64,000 nt of DNA from JAPPFW01 sp965231815 (GCA_965231815.1 OZ246890.1:1364001-1428000); one strand, 5' to 3'; counted from the stretch's first letter, positions 1 to 8,528 are shown. Notes: generated by a model not told the origin, from the letters alone. Made by a program: numbers and translations.

Positions 1-2
1 CC

Positions 3-293
3 GAGGAGAGTTTGCGGAAGGGTCTCACCGGTACCCGCGACCTACTGCTATCGATCCTCGCCAAGGAGGGAATGGAACCCATCGAGGCCCTAGGCCGGGT
101 ATTCGATCCGAACCTCCACGAGGCCGCGCAGTTGGCCGAAGGTAGCGGAACCATGGTGGTCAATGCAGAGTGGCGCCGGGGATACACGCTGAACGGCCGG
201 GTCATAAGGGCAACGCTGGTGGCGGTCGGCTACGAACCGGATCGTACGGAATCGCCGGAGGAGTCGAATGAGGAGCAGGCGAGCGTGGGATGA
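3..293 (+). CDS. grpE: GrpE nucleotide-exchange factor, C-terminal part (5' truncated by window edge)
   Basis: The frame is open from the window edge, so the start lies outside. The visible ~97 residues match the GrpE C-terminal beta-domain: an FDPNLHEA segment, then a GYTLNGRVIRATLVAVG strand corresponding to the usual GY-LxGRLLRPAxVxV. GrpE drives ADP release from DnaK in the cytoplasmic DnaK/DnaJ/GrpE chaperone cycle. dnaJ and hspR follow directly, the actinobacterial dnaK-grpE-dnaJ-hspR order, so dnaK is expected just upstream. The tail after the domain is acidic (PEESNEEQ), which is common. Identity rests on the motif and the operon. Confidence 0.93.
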   Translation, partial: EESLRKGLTGTRDLLLSILAKEGMEPIEALGRVFDPNLHEAAQLAEGSGTMVVNAEWRRGYTLNGRVIRATLVAVGYEPDRTESPEESNEEQASVG

Positions 294-311
294 TCTTGAA
301 GATGGTGAACC

Positions 312-1421
312 GTGAATCGTAACTGGCTTGAAAAGGACTTCTACCGGCTCCTAGAGGTTGGCAAGGATGCGGATCAGTCCACGATCAAGAAGTCCTACCG
401 CCGATTGGCCCAGAAACTCCATCCCGACGCCAACCCCGATGATGCGGAGGCGGGCGAACACTTCAAGGATATCTCGGAGGCGTACTCGGTCCTTTCGGAT
501 CCCGAGCGGAGAAAGGAGTACGACCAGGTGCGATCCATGGGGGCCGGAGCCTTCCGTGGAACTTCCGGTGGCGCCGGTCCGTTCGGAGGAGGCGGCCACG
601 TTCGCATCGAAGACCTCTTGGGTGGCGGTCTCGGTGGGATAAGTGACCTGTTCGGGTTCCGGGGAGGCCGGCGCGGTCCCCAGCGCGGCGCCGACGTGTC
701 CACCACCCTCGATATGACCTTCGACGAGGCGGTCAAGGGCACTACAGCCTCGGTGCGGATCGATAGTCCGGATACGTGCGGTCGCTGCGGTGGCGGTGGC
801 GCCGAGCCCGGCACTACATTCGACGTATGCCCTGGCTGCGGCGGTACCGGAACGGTGGCCTCGAACCAGGGATTCTTCTCATTCACCAACCCGTGTCGAC
901 AGTGCGGTGGTTCCGGCAGAACCTTCGACTCACCCTGCAGTCAGTGCCGGGGGTCCGGTCGGCAGCGGAGTGCCCGAGTTGTAAAGGTAAGGATTCCACC
1001 GGGCGTGAGTAACGGGAACACCATCCGGTTGCGCGGGAGAGGCTCGCCCGGGGAAAGGGGAGGTCCTCCCGGTGATCTGCTGGTCCAAGTCAGGGTGGCC
1101 GCCCACCGGTTGTTTTCCCGCAGCGGGGATGACCTCCTCCTGAAACTACCGATTACCTTCACGGAAGCCGCGCTCGGAGCGAAGGTGGAGGTTCCAACTC
1201 TCAATGGAGCGGTAACGCTGAAGATTCCGGCGGGAACCTCGTCCGGAATGATCTTCCGCGTGCGCAAGGAGGGAGTGAGGAGAGACCGTGGTCGGCCGGG
1301 TGACCTGCTGGTCACGGTTCAGGTGACCGTTCCGCCGAAACTGCCCAAAAAAGCCCGCAGGATGCTCGAGAACTTTAGTGAACTGTACGAAACGGAGAAC
1401 CCGCGCGATAACCTGTCATAG
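312..1421 (+). CDS. dnaJ: Chaperone protein DnaJ
   Basis: Full-length type I DnaJ of 369 aa starting at GTG, 18 bp after grpE. The J domain (residues ~8-75) carries the HPD motif (KLHPDANPDD) that triggers DnaK ATP hydrolysis. A Gly/Phe-rich linker follows (~80-120), then four CxxCxGxG zinc-binding repeats at ~153-220 (CGRCGGGG, CPGCGGTG, CRQCGGSG, CSQCRGSG), then the two beta-sandwich substrate-binding domains. It delivers unfolded clients to DnaK in the cytoplasm. It sits between grpE and hspR in one operon, so it is probably repressed by HspR. All key residues are present. Confidence 0.97.
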   Translation: MNRNWLEKDFYRLLEVGKDADQSTIKKSYRRLAQKLHPDANPDDAEAGEHFKDISEAYSVLSDPERRKEYDQVRSMGAGAFRGTSGGAGPFGGGGHVRIEDLLGGGLGGISDLFGFRGGRRGPQRGADVSTTLDMTFDEAVKGTTASVRIDSPDTCGRCGGGGAEPGTTFDVCPGCGGTGTVASNQGFFSFTNPCRQCGGSGRTFDSPCSQCRGSGRQRSARVVKVRIPPGVSNGNTIRLRGRGSPGERGGPPGDLLVQVRVAAHRLFSRSGDDLLLKLPITFTEAALGAKVEVPTLNGAVTLKIPAGTSSGMIFRVRKEGVRRDRGRPGDLLVTVQVTVPPKLPKKARRMLENFSELYETENPRDNLS

Positions 1422-1430
1422 GGAGGCAAG

Positions 1431-1838
1431 ATGGTCAACAATCCCAACCGGAACGAACTGGAAGCGGTCTATGTCATCTCGGTGGCGGCGGCTCTGGCCG
1501 GAATGCATCCCCAGACGCTGCGCATCTACGAGCGACGGGGACTGATCGAGCCCTTCCGCACACCGGGAGGTACCCGGCGCTACTCCGATGCAGATCTTGA
1601 ACGCTTGTCGTTGATCCAGGACCTAACTAGCCAAGGCATCAACATCGAAGGAGTGAAGCGCATCATGCAACTCGAGTCGGAGAACGGGGCTCTCCGTGCC
1701 GAGGTGCGACGTCTACGGCGGCGCATGGCGACGTTGGAAGAGGCCGCGGCGATTGCGATCCAGAATGCACAGCATTCCCGCCGGACCGATCTGCTCGCCC
1801 TTCGAGACCTGATTAGTTTTCCCGACCTGCCTCGCTGA
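1431..1838 (+). CDS. hspR: Heat-shock repressor HspR (MerR family)
   Basis: 135 aa, ATG start preceded by a GGGAGG ribosome-binding site, 9 bp after dnaJ. The N-terminal MerR-type winged helix shows the characteristic segment ALAGMHPQTLRIYERRGLI, followed by a PGGTRRYSDADLERL wing and a C-terminal coiled coil rich in Leu/Glu/Arg. HspR represses the dnaK operon by binding HAIR inverted repeats upstream of dnaK, with DnaK as co-repressor, in actinobacteria. That operator would lie outside this window. Position as last gene of dnaK-grpE-dnaJ-hspR fits autoregulation. No effector-binding domain is present, consistent with HspR rather than a metal or drug MerR. Confidence 0.95.
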   Translation: MVNNPNRNELEAVYVISVAAALAGMHPQTLRIYERRGLIEPFRTPGGTRRYSDADLERLSLIQDLTSQGINIEGVKRIMQLESENGALRAEVRRLRRRMATLEEAAAIAIQNAQHSRRTDLLALRDLISFPDLPR

Positions 1839-1885
1839 GCGGGATCAGGCCCGTCGGTTTTGTGGGTTGTCGGGTGTGGAAGTGT

Positions 1886-2166
1886 CCTACCCTGGTTGCA
1901 TAATGGTAGGTAGCCATATGCACCGCCGGTTCGGGTTGTTCGGTACCGAACGAACCGGGGCAGGGATCATCATATTGCGGACAGTTCAGCCGTCTCCTCC
2001 CTACTACGGGGGTTCGGAGGATCGCGTTCGGGAGACCTCGGAGGTGGTGGTGGGCCCGGAGGGGGCAACCGTCCCGGCGATTTTCGCGTTCTCGGATCCC
2101 CGAGCCTGCCGATGCGCGCGGCTGGTTACCGGAATCGGCAACGAAACCCCGACTCAGGACACTAGC
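1886..2166. repeat. Diverged repeat, copy A, in a 538-bp gene-free stretch
   Basis: The gap 1839-2376 has no credible gene; one open frame across it runs into the opposite-strand gene and resembles nothing. Positions ~1889-1975 align by eye at roughly three-quarters identity to ~44330-44415. Shared blocks include TGCATAnTGGTnGGTA, GGTACCGA, ACCGGGG and GGGATCATC. The right edge (~2110-2166) matches the right edge of the second copy (~46070-46122): GGTTACC, CGAA, then CCGACTCnGGACACTAG. Copy A contains a nested palindrome at ~1928-1958 (CCGGTTCG ... CGAACCGG around TTCGGTACCGAA), so it could be transcribed and structured. Function unknown. Confidence 0.4.
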
Positions 2167-2350
2167 CCTGATTATTCAGGTTTCCCACACACCGAGGCAT
2201 GTACGCCTGTTCAACCCGAGTATCAAGATAAACCCGCCGTTCACCCGACAGGTGAATCTCCACACCGGACTGAAACGGGAAACGCTGATGCTGTACTGCC
2301 TGGTCAGAGCGCGAATATGGTCGTCTCTCATCTCCAAACCCCCATCCATG

Positions 2351-2371
2351 AAAAATCGGGGCTAGACCCCG
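2351..2371 (-). terminator. Rho-independent terminator for the minus-strand MNT/HEPN-like tandem
   Basis: Read on the minus strand, CGGGG-TCTAG-CCCCG forms a 5-bp GC stem and is followed at once by ATTTTT. It lies 6 bp past the stop codon of the gene ending at 2377. Confidence 0.7.
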
Positions 2372-2376
2372 CACTG

Positions 2377-3399
2377 TCAATGCGGTGGTGGGGGGAGGTT
2401 CATTTGGTCGGTTGGGGTGGTGCGGGTGAGGTCCCAGTGCTTGATGATGGGGTGGATGCGTTGGGTGAGGGTGGTGGTTCGGTTGGCGGTTGTTTGTGAT
2501 TGTGGGTCGGGGTTGGTTTGGCGTATCTGGTCGGCGCTGAACTTGGCGAGCCGGGTTGCGGATGTGACCAGGTTGTAGGTTGCCGGTACTAGGTCGGGGA
2601 GGGTTATGTCGGGGAAGTCGGCGGCGTAGGTGCCTTTCTGGCGCCAGTGCGAAACTTGTTCGAGGTCGAGGGTTTCTAGGTGTTGTCGGGTTTGGGTGCG
2701 GATGGGTTGGGGGAGTCGGGCTTCTAGATCACCGAGACGGTGGGTGCGGGGTGGTGGGGTGTCTCCGTACAGGTGGATCAGGGCCTTGAGCGACGTTTCG
2801 AGCACGATGTGGGCATGCGAGCAAACCGACCGCAGGCGAGAGGAAATGGCGAACAGGTAACCGTCAGCGTCACCGTCGGATCGAGCGGCGTCTTCAAACG
2901 GACTGGGATGAAGATTGGTATGAGTCTGGTGGAGCGCGTCGACGGAGTTGTTTAGGGATCTGGTTGCTTCGGCTTGGTCTGTGTCGGGCAATCCGATGTC
3001 CTTTCCCCAGTTGATGTTGGTGGGTGGTCCGTTGGTGAACAGGGTTATGGCGTGGTCTGCGATGCGGCGTTCGATGGAGGTGGTGAGGTTGCGGGTTCGT
3101 ACGGTCCATTCGGGCCAGTCGGTGACTCGTATGTCGGTGGGGCATCCGGCGGCCTTTTCTGCTGTTGCGGTGAGTTTGGTGTGTAGTTGCTGTCTGGTTC
3201 GGTAGTCGAGGTCCTCGAAGATGGCTACCAGATCGATGTCGCTACCCGAATGCTGGTCGCCTCGAGCTAACGATCCGTACAGCAGAACCTCGGAGACACC
3301 GGCGTGGACTAGAGCCTCCGCCGCCCTGAGAGCATCACCCCTAGTCGGAGTCGGAGGGCGCGCGATCGAACTATTACTCCCTAGGTGCTTAAGTGTCAT
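2377..3399 (-). CDS. Fused nucleotidyltransferase (MNT) / HEPN-like protein, tandem copy 1
   Basis: 340 aa. Residues ~30-130 form a minimal nucleotidyltransferase with the GS-x-ARG-x5-SDIDL signature (GSLARGDQHSGSDIDL) and a third acidic site in DIRVTDWPEW. The C-terminal half is helical and HEPN-like: RLRSVCSHAH offers an R-x4-H motif, followed by LKAL and THRLGDLEARL. In type VII MntA/HepT systems these two domains are separate antitoxin and toxin proteins; here they are one chain. A self-contained toxin-antitoxin or other defence role is inference. The start ATGACACTTAAG overlaps the end of copy 2 by 11 bp, so the two are probably co-translated. Long blocks are identical to copy 2. Confidence 0.8.
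   Translation of the reverse strand: MTLKHLGSNSSIARPPTPTRGDALRAAEALVHAGVSEVLLYGSLARGDQHSGSDIDLVAIFEDLDYRTRQQLHTKLTATAEKAAGCPTDIRVTDWPEWTVRTRNLTTSIERRIADHAITLFTNGPPTNINWGKDIGLPDTDQAEATRSLNNSVDALHQTHTNLHPSPFEDAARSDGDADGYLFAISSRLRSVCSHAHIVLETSLKALIHLYGDTPPPRTHRLGDLEARLPQPIRTQTRQHLETLDLEQVSHWRQKGTYAADFPDITLPDLVPATYNLVTSATRLAKFSADQIRQTNPDPQSQTTANRTTTLTQRIHPIIKHWDLTRTTPTDQMNLPPPPH
2387..3303. repeat. Direct repeat unit 1 of a 1039-bp tandem duplication
   Basis: Two blocks (2387-2840 and 2935-3303) look base-for-base identical to 3426-3879 and 3974-4342, at a constant offset of 1039 bp. They flank a 94-bp cassette (2841-2934) that is unrelated in sequence but equal in length to its counterpart. Confidence 0.9.
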
Positions 3400-4414
3400 G
3401 CGGGCTGTATTTACTGGATCCCGGCGGTGGGGGGAGGTTCATTTGGTCGGTTGGGGTGGTGCGGGTGAGGTCCCAGTGCTTGATGATGGGGTGGATGCGT
3501 TGGGTGAGGGTGGTGGTTCGGTTGGCGGTTGTTTGTGATTGTGGGTCGGGGTTGGTTTGGCGTATCTGGTCGGCGCTGAACTTGGCGAGCCGGGTTGCGG
3601 ATGTGACCAGGTTGTAGGTTGCCGGTACTAGGTCGGGGAGGGTTATGTCGGGGAAGTCGGCGGCGTAGGTGCCTTTCTGGCGCCAGTGCGAAACTTGTTC
3701 GAGGTCGAGGGTTTCTAGGTGTTGTCGGGTTTGGGTGCGGATGGGTTGGGGGAGTCGGGCTTCTAGATCACCGAGACGGTGGGTGCGGGGTGGTGGGGTG
3801 TCTCCGTACAGGTGGATCAGGGCCTTGAGCGACGTTTCGAGCACGATGTGGGCATGCGAGCAAACCGACCGCAGGCGAGCGACTACGCAGAAGGAGTAGT
3901 AGTCAGGGTCTCGGTCATCCAACGCATCCCGCTCGTTGCGGCCCATCTCAAGACGGTCATAGATACTCATCAACGCGTCGACGGAGTTGTTTAGGGATCT
4001 GGTTGCTTCGGCTTGGTCTGTGTCGGGCAATCCGATGTCCTTTCCCCAGTTGATGTTGGTGGGTGGTCCGTTGGTGAACAGGGTTATGGCGTGGTCTGCG
4101 ATGCGGCGTTCGATGGAGGTGGTGAGGTTGCGGGTTCGTACGGTCCATTCGGGCCAGTCGGTGACTCGTATGTCGGTGGGGCATCCGGCGGCCTTTTCTG
4201 CTGTTGCGGTGAGTTTGGTGTGTAGTTGCTGTCTGGTTCGGTAGTCGAGGTCCTCGAAGATGGCTACCAGATCGATGTCGCTACCCGAATGCTGGTCGCC
4301 TCGAGCTAACGATCCGTACAGCAGAACCTCGGAGACACCGGCTCGGGCGAGGGCGTGGGCTGCATTCATGGCGTCTTGCCTGCTCGGTGGCTCCTTCGAG
4401 ACCGTAAGGGTCAT
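3389..4414 (-). CDS. Fused nucleotidyltransferase (MNT) / HEPN-like protein, tandem copy 2
   Basis: 341 aa from the ATG at 4414; a TTG seven codons upstream is less likely, since TATACT lies 6 bp before this ATG as in leaderless actinobacterial promoters. Domain layout is as in copy 1: the GSLARGDQHSGSDIDL nucleotidyltransferase signature, DIRVTDWPEW, then RLRSVCSHAH and THRLGDLEARL. It differs from copy 1 at the N-terminus (~first 35 residues) and in a ~31-residue central stretch (MSIYDRLEMGRNERDALDD here), and is otherwise the same. The C-terminus runs a few residues into the copy 1 start region (GSSKYSPHDT), a mark of tandem duplication. Substrate and partner unknown. Confidence 0.8.
   Translation of the reverse strand: MTLTVSKEPPSRQDAMNAAHALARAGVSEVLLYGSLARGDQHSGSDIDLVAIFEDLDYRTRQQLHTKLTATAEKAAGCPTDIRVTDWPEWTVRTRNLTTSIERRIADHAITLFTNGPPTNINWGKDIGLPDTDQAEATRSLNNSVDALMSIYDRLEMGRNERDALDDRDPDYYSFCVVARLRSVCSHAHIVLETSLKALIHLYGDTPPPRTHRLGDLEARLPQPIRTQTRQHLETLDLEQVSHWRQKGTYAADFPDITLPDLVPATYNLVTSATRLAKFSADQIRQTNPDPQSQTTANRTTTLTQRIHPIIKHWDLTRTTPTDQMNLPPPPGSSKYSPHDT
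3426..4342. repeat. Direct repeat unit 2 of the tandem duplication
   Basis: Counterpart of 2387-3303. The internal non-matching cassette is 3880-3973. Identity outside the cassette, including third codon positions, points to recent duplication or gene conversion. Confidence 0.9.
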
Positions 4415-4425
4415 CGCGCCAGTAT
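4400..4425 (-). promoter_or_regulatory. Leaderless-type promoter for the MNT/HEPN-like tandem
   Basis: On the minus strand TATACT is followed after six bases (GGCGCG) by the ATG at 4414. This places the transcription start at or next to the start codon, as in leaderless actinobacterial mRNAs. No ribosome-binding site is visible. Confidence 0.5.
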
Positions 4426-4556
4426 ATGGAGCCAACTGAGAATGTCATCCATCTGGAGTCGATTCTCGTGGAGGCAGGCTGGGAAAGGGACCTACGAATC
4501 GTCACGAGAGTGCTGAGCATTCCGGGTTGTCTTACGGTTCTTGGCGTGGGTCCGCT

Positions 4557-5816
4557 TTATCGTGGCGCCGGTTCCTTGATTGTCAACGCACCTAAGCCTG
4601 TGGCTAGCGGTATCAAGGTGAGCCATAGCGCCGCGGTCGGGTATGACCCGCTGATGTCGGCTAGCAGAGCTAGGGCCACCGGTCCGATCGCGGACGCAGC
4701 GACCATGACCAGCATGGACACGCCATGAATGCCGCCTATGTTCCGGAGGCCGAACCAGCGTGGCAACACGGTCGGGACCAACGGCATTTGCGCTCCCATC
4801 GAGGAACCGAGGACGACCGCATAGGCGTACACCTGCCACCCGGACTCGAGGATTCCGATCATCGCCATGGCGCAGATGAGTAGACCCATCGAGGCAGCCA
4901 GCAGGAATCGGGCAGGAAGGCGATCAGCTAGTACCCCTGTGACGAGTCCTGCGGCGACGGTTCCCAATACTTGGGGCACGAACATGGCTGCGGCCGCGGT
5001 GGGGGTAAGGCCGACTTCGCCGAGGATCGAAATCTGGTGAAAGTTGAGTCCGGTCAACATCATCGACGCGGTGGCGACGACGAGCGACATCAGAATGAAC
5101 CTGGGTTGAACGACAGCTTGGCGCCTAGTCACCGAGTCAACCGCGAGTGTGAGGCCTCTGGATGCTGCCGGGACGGAGCGGCGGAAACCGTCCGGTCGCT
5201 GGCCGACATCGGATGGCCGGTCGACGATACCGAAATGACCGATCGGTATGACGATCAGCCAGACGACGGCTGCGGCAAGAAGCCAAGCAGTGCGTAAACC
5301 GTAGGTTGCCACGGCCATTCCCATCATCAGGGGAGTGAAGCTCATGAGCGTGATGACGGCGGGAGAGGTCACCCCGACCACCCGTCCGCGGAGGCGCTCG
5401 AACCAGTGAACTATGGCAACGGAACTGACCAGCGAGAGCGAGCCCTGTCCCAGCCAACGGATAAGTGTGAACCCCGCTACGAGAGTTACGAAACCTCGGA
5501 CGCCTGCCATGACGATCAAACCGGCGCCGAACGCCGCCCCTATCCACCTCATGGCCTGTCTAGTACCTACCCGGTCAATCCAACTTCCTACCGGCAGAAG
5601 CAGGGCGGCGCCGGCCATCGTCCCTATGAGATACGCCACCGACACCTCAACACGGTTGAGACCCAGTTCTGCAATCAGCGGGTCGATCGAAACGGACACA
5701 CCGATGGTTTGACCAGGACCGGTCATTGCTCCGGTGATGGTGGCCAGTCCCGCGATCCGCCATCCGAGGAAACGCCGCGGGGATCGAGACACGACGGATA
5801 GGTGGGTGCCAGACAT
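4557..5816 (-). CDS. Major facilitator superfamily transporter
   Basis: 419 aa with about 12 hydrophobic segments in two halves and the loop 2-3 signature variant GSWIDRVGTRQAMRWIG, repeated in the second half as GVLADRLPARFLLAASM. This is typical of MFS permeases of the monocarboxylate/oxalate-formate (OxlT-like) group acting in the cytoplasmic membrane. The N-terminus is short and Arg-rich before the first helix. Substrate cannot be read from sequence. It lies between the minus-strand MNT pair and the plus-strand MNT copy 3 and may be a passenger in the island. About 140 bp separate it from the MNT promoter. Confidence 0.85.
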   Translation of the reverse strand: MSGTHLSVVSRSPRRFLGWRIAGLATITGAMTGPGQTIGVSVSIDPLIAELGLNRVEVSVAYLIGTMAGAALLLPVGSWIDRVGTRQAMRWIGAAFGAGLIVMAGVRGFVTLVAGFTLIRWLGQGSLSLVSSVAIVHWFERLRGRVVGVTSPAVITLMSFTPLMMGMAVATYGLRTAWLLAAAVVWLIVIPIGHFGIVDRPSDVGQRPDGFRRSVPAASRGLTLAVDSVTRRQAVVQPRFILMSLVVATASMMLTGLNFHQISILGEVGLTPTAAAAMFVPQVLGTVAAGLVTGVLADRLPARFLLAASMGLLICAMAMIGILESGWQVYAYAVVLGSSMGAQMPLVPTVLPRWFGLRNIGGIHGVSMLVMVAASAIGPVALALLADISGSYPTAALWLTLIPLATGLGALTIKEPAPR

Positions 5817-6114
5817 CCGGATCCTTTTGAACGATGATATGGACTCATCCGGCCGATCAGGCGATATCCCGATCCATGGCCAGGTTATGCCTCTGGGTGG
5901 CTATGGATTCTCAAGCGCCACAGTACTTTCTGAGGGAAGCGGAGCGAAGGTTGCAACCGTACCAGTCCTCAGCTTGAAGTCTTCGGGGTCTGCATTCACG
6001 GGTCGGTAGTTAGGGATTCCGGATGGACGAGTCGTACCGATCAGAATAGATTGTTGGGAGTGAGTGGACTAGCTATGACAAGAATCGGTATGTTGAGTAA
6101 GGACAGATGCCGGT
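5817..6114. other. Divergent intergenic region (298 bp)
   Basis: It separates the minus-strand MFS gene from plus-strand MNT copy 3 and should hold both promoters. I could not assign a -35/-10 pair with confidence. A purine-rich AAGGA lies ~12 bp before the ATG at 6115. No RNA gene or long repeat was seen. Confidence 0.4.
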
Positions 6115-7056
6115 ATGTCGGTAGTGGTTAGAGCGCCATGCCGGGAGGACGCCGAACTGGTGGCTTCCCTGCTTGCGGCGGAAGGTGTTAGCAAAGTTGT
6201 GCTATTCGGTTCGGTGGCCCGCGGCGAGGCCACCGAACATAGTGACATTGATCTAGTGGCGATTTATGACGATATTGACTACCGGCATCGCGAAGCCAAG
6301 AAGAGAGAATTGACGGCACGGGCAGAATGTACCGTCGGGTATGAAGTAGATGTGGTGGTTACTGACCGACCTGAGTGGAAGGCACGGTCTGAAAACTTTC
6401 TCACTTCGTTGGAGTATAGTGTTGCTAGACACGGTGTGGTATTAGTGGATAAGGAGGCTGAGCGGGTAGATTGGGGTAAGCAGATGGTGTTACCTACTAA
6501 CGGTTACGAGGCAACTGTTAGATGCCTCCGTGAAGTTGTAGGCGCGCTGACGACACTCCACATGCACCTGAATCCGGGCGAGATGGAGCGAGAATCGCGA
6601 GGTGCCCACAACTACGAGCGGGCCATTTTCTTGACTGTCCTTCGATTTGAAGGCGCCGGTGGTCAGGTTCAACGCATTGTCGAGTCGGCAATCAAGGCCT
6701 TGGCCCATCATTCCGGTCGCAGACGAGAATTGCGTGGACATGATGTTGGTGACCTCTGTACGAAACTGGTGGAGCCGTACCGCGGTGAGATCAACGCTCT
6801 TCTGGATGTGGTAGGAGCAGAGGTGAATACCCGCTGGCGTCAGGACGCTCGATATACGCCGCAGCATGTGCTGGATGAGCCCCTCACGAGTGAACGAGTT
6901 GCGCAACTCGCTGAGGTTGCATGCAGGGTAGCGTCTTACCTGGTGGAGCAGCTAGACGAGTCAGTGCCATACGTCACCGAAGTTCAAGATCACGTCACGC
7001 TGGTTGAGCAGTGGTTGGAACGCTATGACTTGGAGACAGGTACCCCTCGCGTGTGA
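6115..7056 (+). CDS. Fused nucleotidyltransferase (MNT) / HEPN-like protein, copy 3
   Basis: 313 aa, ATG start. The MNT signature is intact (VLFGSVARGEATEHSDIDL), with the third acidic site as DVVVTDRPEW. The helical C-terminal half aligns with copies 1 and 2 but the R-x6-H-x-H position reads RFEGAGGQVQ, so both His are Gln. A conserved GHDVGDL replaces THRLGDL, and an R-x4-H (RELRGH) occurs there. If the HEPN-like domain is an RNase, the catalytic His must differ between the two subgroups. It lies directly upstream of the P-loop ATPase at 7233 in the same direction and is closest to copy 4. Function unproven. Confidence 0.78.
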   Translation: MSVVVRAPCREDAELVASLLAAEGVSKVVLFGSVARGEATEHSDIDLVAIYDDIDYRHREAKKRELTARAECTVGYEVDVVVTDRPEWKARSENFLTSLEYSVARHGVVLVDKEAERVDWGKQMVLPTNGYEATVRCLREVVGALTTLHMHLNPGEMERESRGAHNYERAIFLTVLRFEGAGGQVQRIVESAIKALAHHSGRRRELRGHDVGDLCTKLVEPYRGEINALLDVVGAEVNTRWRQDARYTPQHVLDEPLTSERVAQLAEVACRVASYLVEQLDESVPYVTEVQDHVTLVEQWLERYDLETGTPRV

Positions 7057-7173
7057 ATTGAAGGAGCGGGAACAGGGACGCTAACCATCCGACGACCAAT
7101 GGCCATCTTCCCAGGCCGGGCCGCCGACAACCAGGGAGAGCAACCTTGAGCTAGTGCCGCAGGTCTTGCGTTC

Positions 7174-7213
7174 GTGCGTCATATTATGAGATAGTGCGTC
7201 GAGTTGTGAGATA
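7174..7213 (+). promoter_or_regulatory. Two tandem 20-bp direct repeats upstream of the ATPase gene
   Basis: GTGCGTC-n3-TT-n-TGAGATA occurs twice head to tail at 7174-7193 and 7194-7213, ending 19 bp before the ATG at 7233. Tandem sites placed like this suggest an operator, possibly autoregulatory because the adjacent gene product has a winged helix. Confidence 0.5.
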
Positions 7214-7232
7214 ATTGTGATAGCCTCACGGC

Positions 7233-8528
7233 ATGGGAAGCCTAACCGGCCCATTCACTAGCCATCCACCGAGTTTTTTCACGCCGGACTTCGGCCAGGC
7301 GCCCCATCTGCTGGTTGGACGTGACCAACTCGTGGGGTCTTTGCGGCAGGGGTTGGCGGCGGGACCACGCGACTTTCGATTCACCTCGTTGCTGCTGGGT
7401 CCTCGGGGCTCCGGCAAGACCGTGATCCTGAACCTTATCGGCGATGCCGCCCGGGAGTCGGGCTGGCTGGTGTTGCCAGTCGAGGCGCAGGGGGCAGGTC
7501 TGCCCGAACGGATTTCCGAGATGGTCGCTTGGGTTCGACAGAACCATGAGTCTGTGCCCCGGCGCGACGCAGACCGGATAGAACGAACCACGCTCAAGTT
7601 CAAGATTCCGGTGTTCGAGTGGCAGCACGAGGCAGCCCGGGAAGTACGTTCGCAATGGTCGCTGCGTTATCAGCTGAAGACTCTGAGCGAGCACGCCGGA
7701 TACAATGGTGTCGCTGTTCTGCTGCTCTTGGACGAACTGCACAGCGGCGAACGCGCCGAACTGTGGAACCTTGCGGCGGATGTACAGCACATTTCCAAGA
7801 ACGAACAGCAGCCGCTGGCGCTTCTGGGTGCGGGACTATCCGAGATGAAGCACACCCTCCTTGAAGACACGAAGATGACCTTCTTCTCCAGGTGCCACCG
7901 AGAAGACATGCCACCCCTAACGCCGGTGGAGGCGGCGCGCTTCTTATCCAGGACCGTGCTGGACGCGGGCGGACGCTTTGAGGGGGACGCTCTGGCGATC
8001 CTCGCAAACGCATCAGGCGCGCTGCCGTACAAGATGCAGCTGGTGGGCCACTACGCCTGGCTGGCAGCCGGCGCGCCGGTAGGCCCGATCAATAATCAGG
8101 CGGTCGCGATAGCGACACAAGAAGCAGCGCGCGTCCTGCATGACCGGGTCGCTCTGCCCGCATGGCATTCACTGAACGACATCGAACAGTCATATCTGCG
8201 CACCCTTGCAGAACTTGGAGGTGACGCCACCACGCAACAGATCGCGTCGAATCTCGACGCGGCGCCATCGACGCTCGCGCGGGCTCTGCGTCATCTCACG
8301 AATATCGGCTGCGTGAACCGTACTCCTCAGGAAGTCGCGGTCGGGGATGTGACCCCTCTCACCAGCCTCCGGCAGATCATCGAAGAGGAGCGCCGCCACA
8401 CCGTCGATCATGACGGGGCAACGCCACAGCCGGGGAAGCGAAGCATGGGGTGCCACGTATGGATGCCCCGCGCCCATGCCCGATGCATTCTCACACGCGG
8501 TCATGCGGGCGGCCACCGGTCACGATAA
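7233..8528 (+). CDS. P-loop AAA ATPase with winged-helix and zinc-knuckle-like tail
   Basis: 431 aa. Walker A is GPRGSGKT (~residue 56) and Walker B is LLLLDELHS (~168), with a LGAGLSEM sensor-like strand after it, typical of ORC/MalT-like single-domain AAA ATPases. Residues ~320-380 form a winged helix (LAELGGDATTQQIASNLDAAPSTLARALRHL, split here in reading). The last ~30 residues hold C-x6-H-x2-C-x5-H-x3-H spacing (CHVWMPRAHARC ... GHAGGH), a possible small zinc site. It lies between MNT copies 3 and 4, all on the plus strand, so a shared function is plausible. It may be regulatory or defensive. The molecular target is unknown. Confidence 0.75.
   Translation: MGSLTGPFTSHPPSFFTPDFGQAPHLLVGRDQLVGSLRQGLAAGPRDFRFTSLLLGPRGSGKTVILNLIGDAARESGWLVLPVEAQGAGLPERISEMVAWVRQNHESVPRRDADRIERTTLKFKIPVFEWQHEAAREVRSQWSLRYQLKTLSEHAGYNGVAVLLLLDELHSGERAELWNLAADVQHISKNEQQPLALLGAGLSEMKHTLLEDTKMTFFSRCHREDMPPLTPVEAARFLSRTVLDAGGRFEGDALAILANASGALPYKMQLVGHYAWLAAGAPVGPINNQAVAIATQEAARVLHDRVALPAWHSLNDIEQSYLRTLAELGGDATTQQIASNLDAAPSTLARALRHLTNIGCVNRTPQEVAVGDVTPLTSLRQIIEEERRHTVDHDGATPQPGKRSMGCHVWMPRAHARCILTRGHAGGHRSR

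Noticed and set aside
1867..2499. 210-codon open frame between hspR and the MNT tandem
   Set aside because: It runs antisense into the well-supported gene at 2377-3399, has no recognisable domain, and covers the diverged repeat and a terminator.
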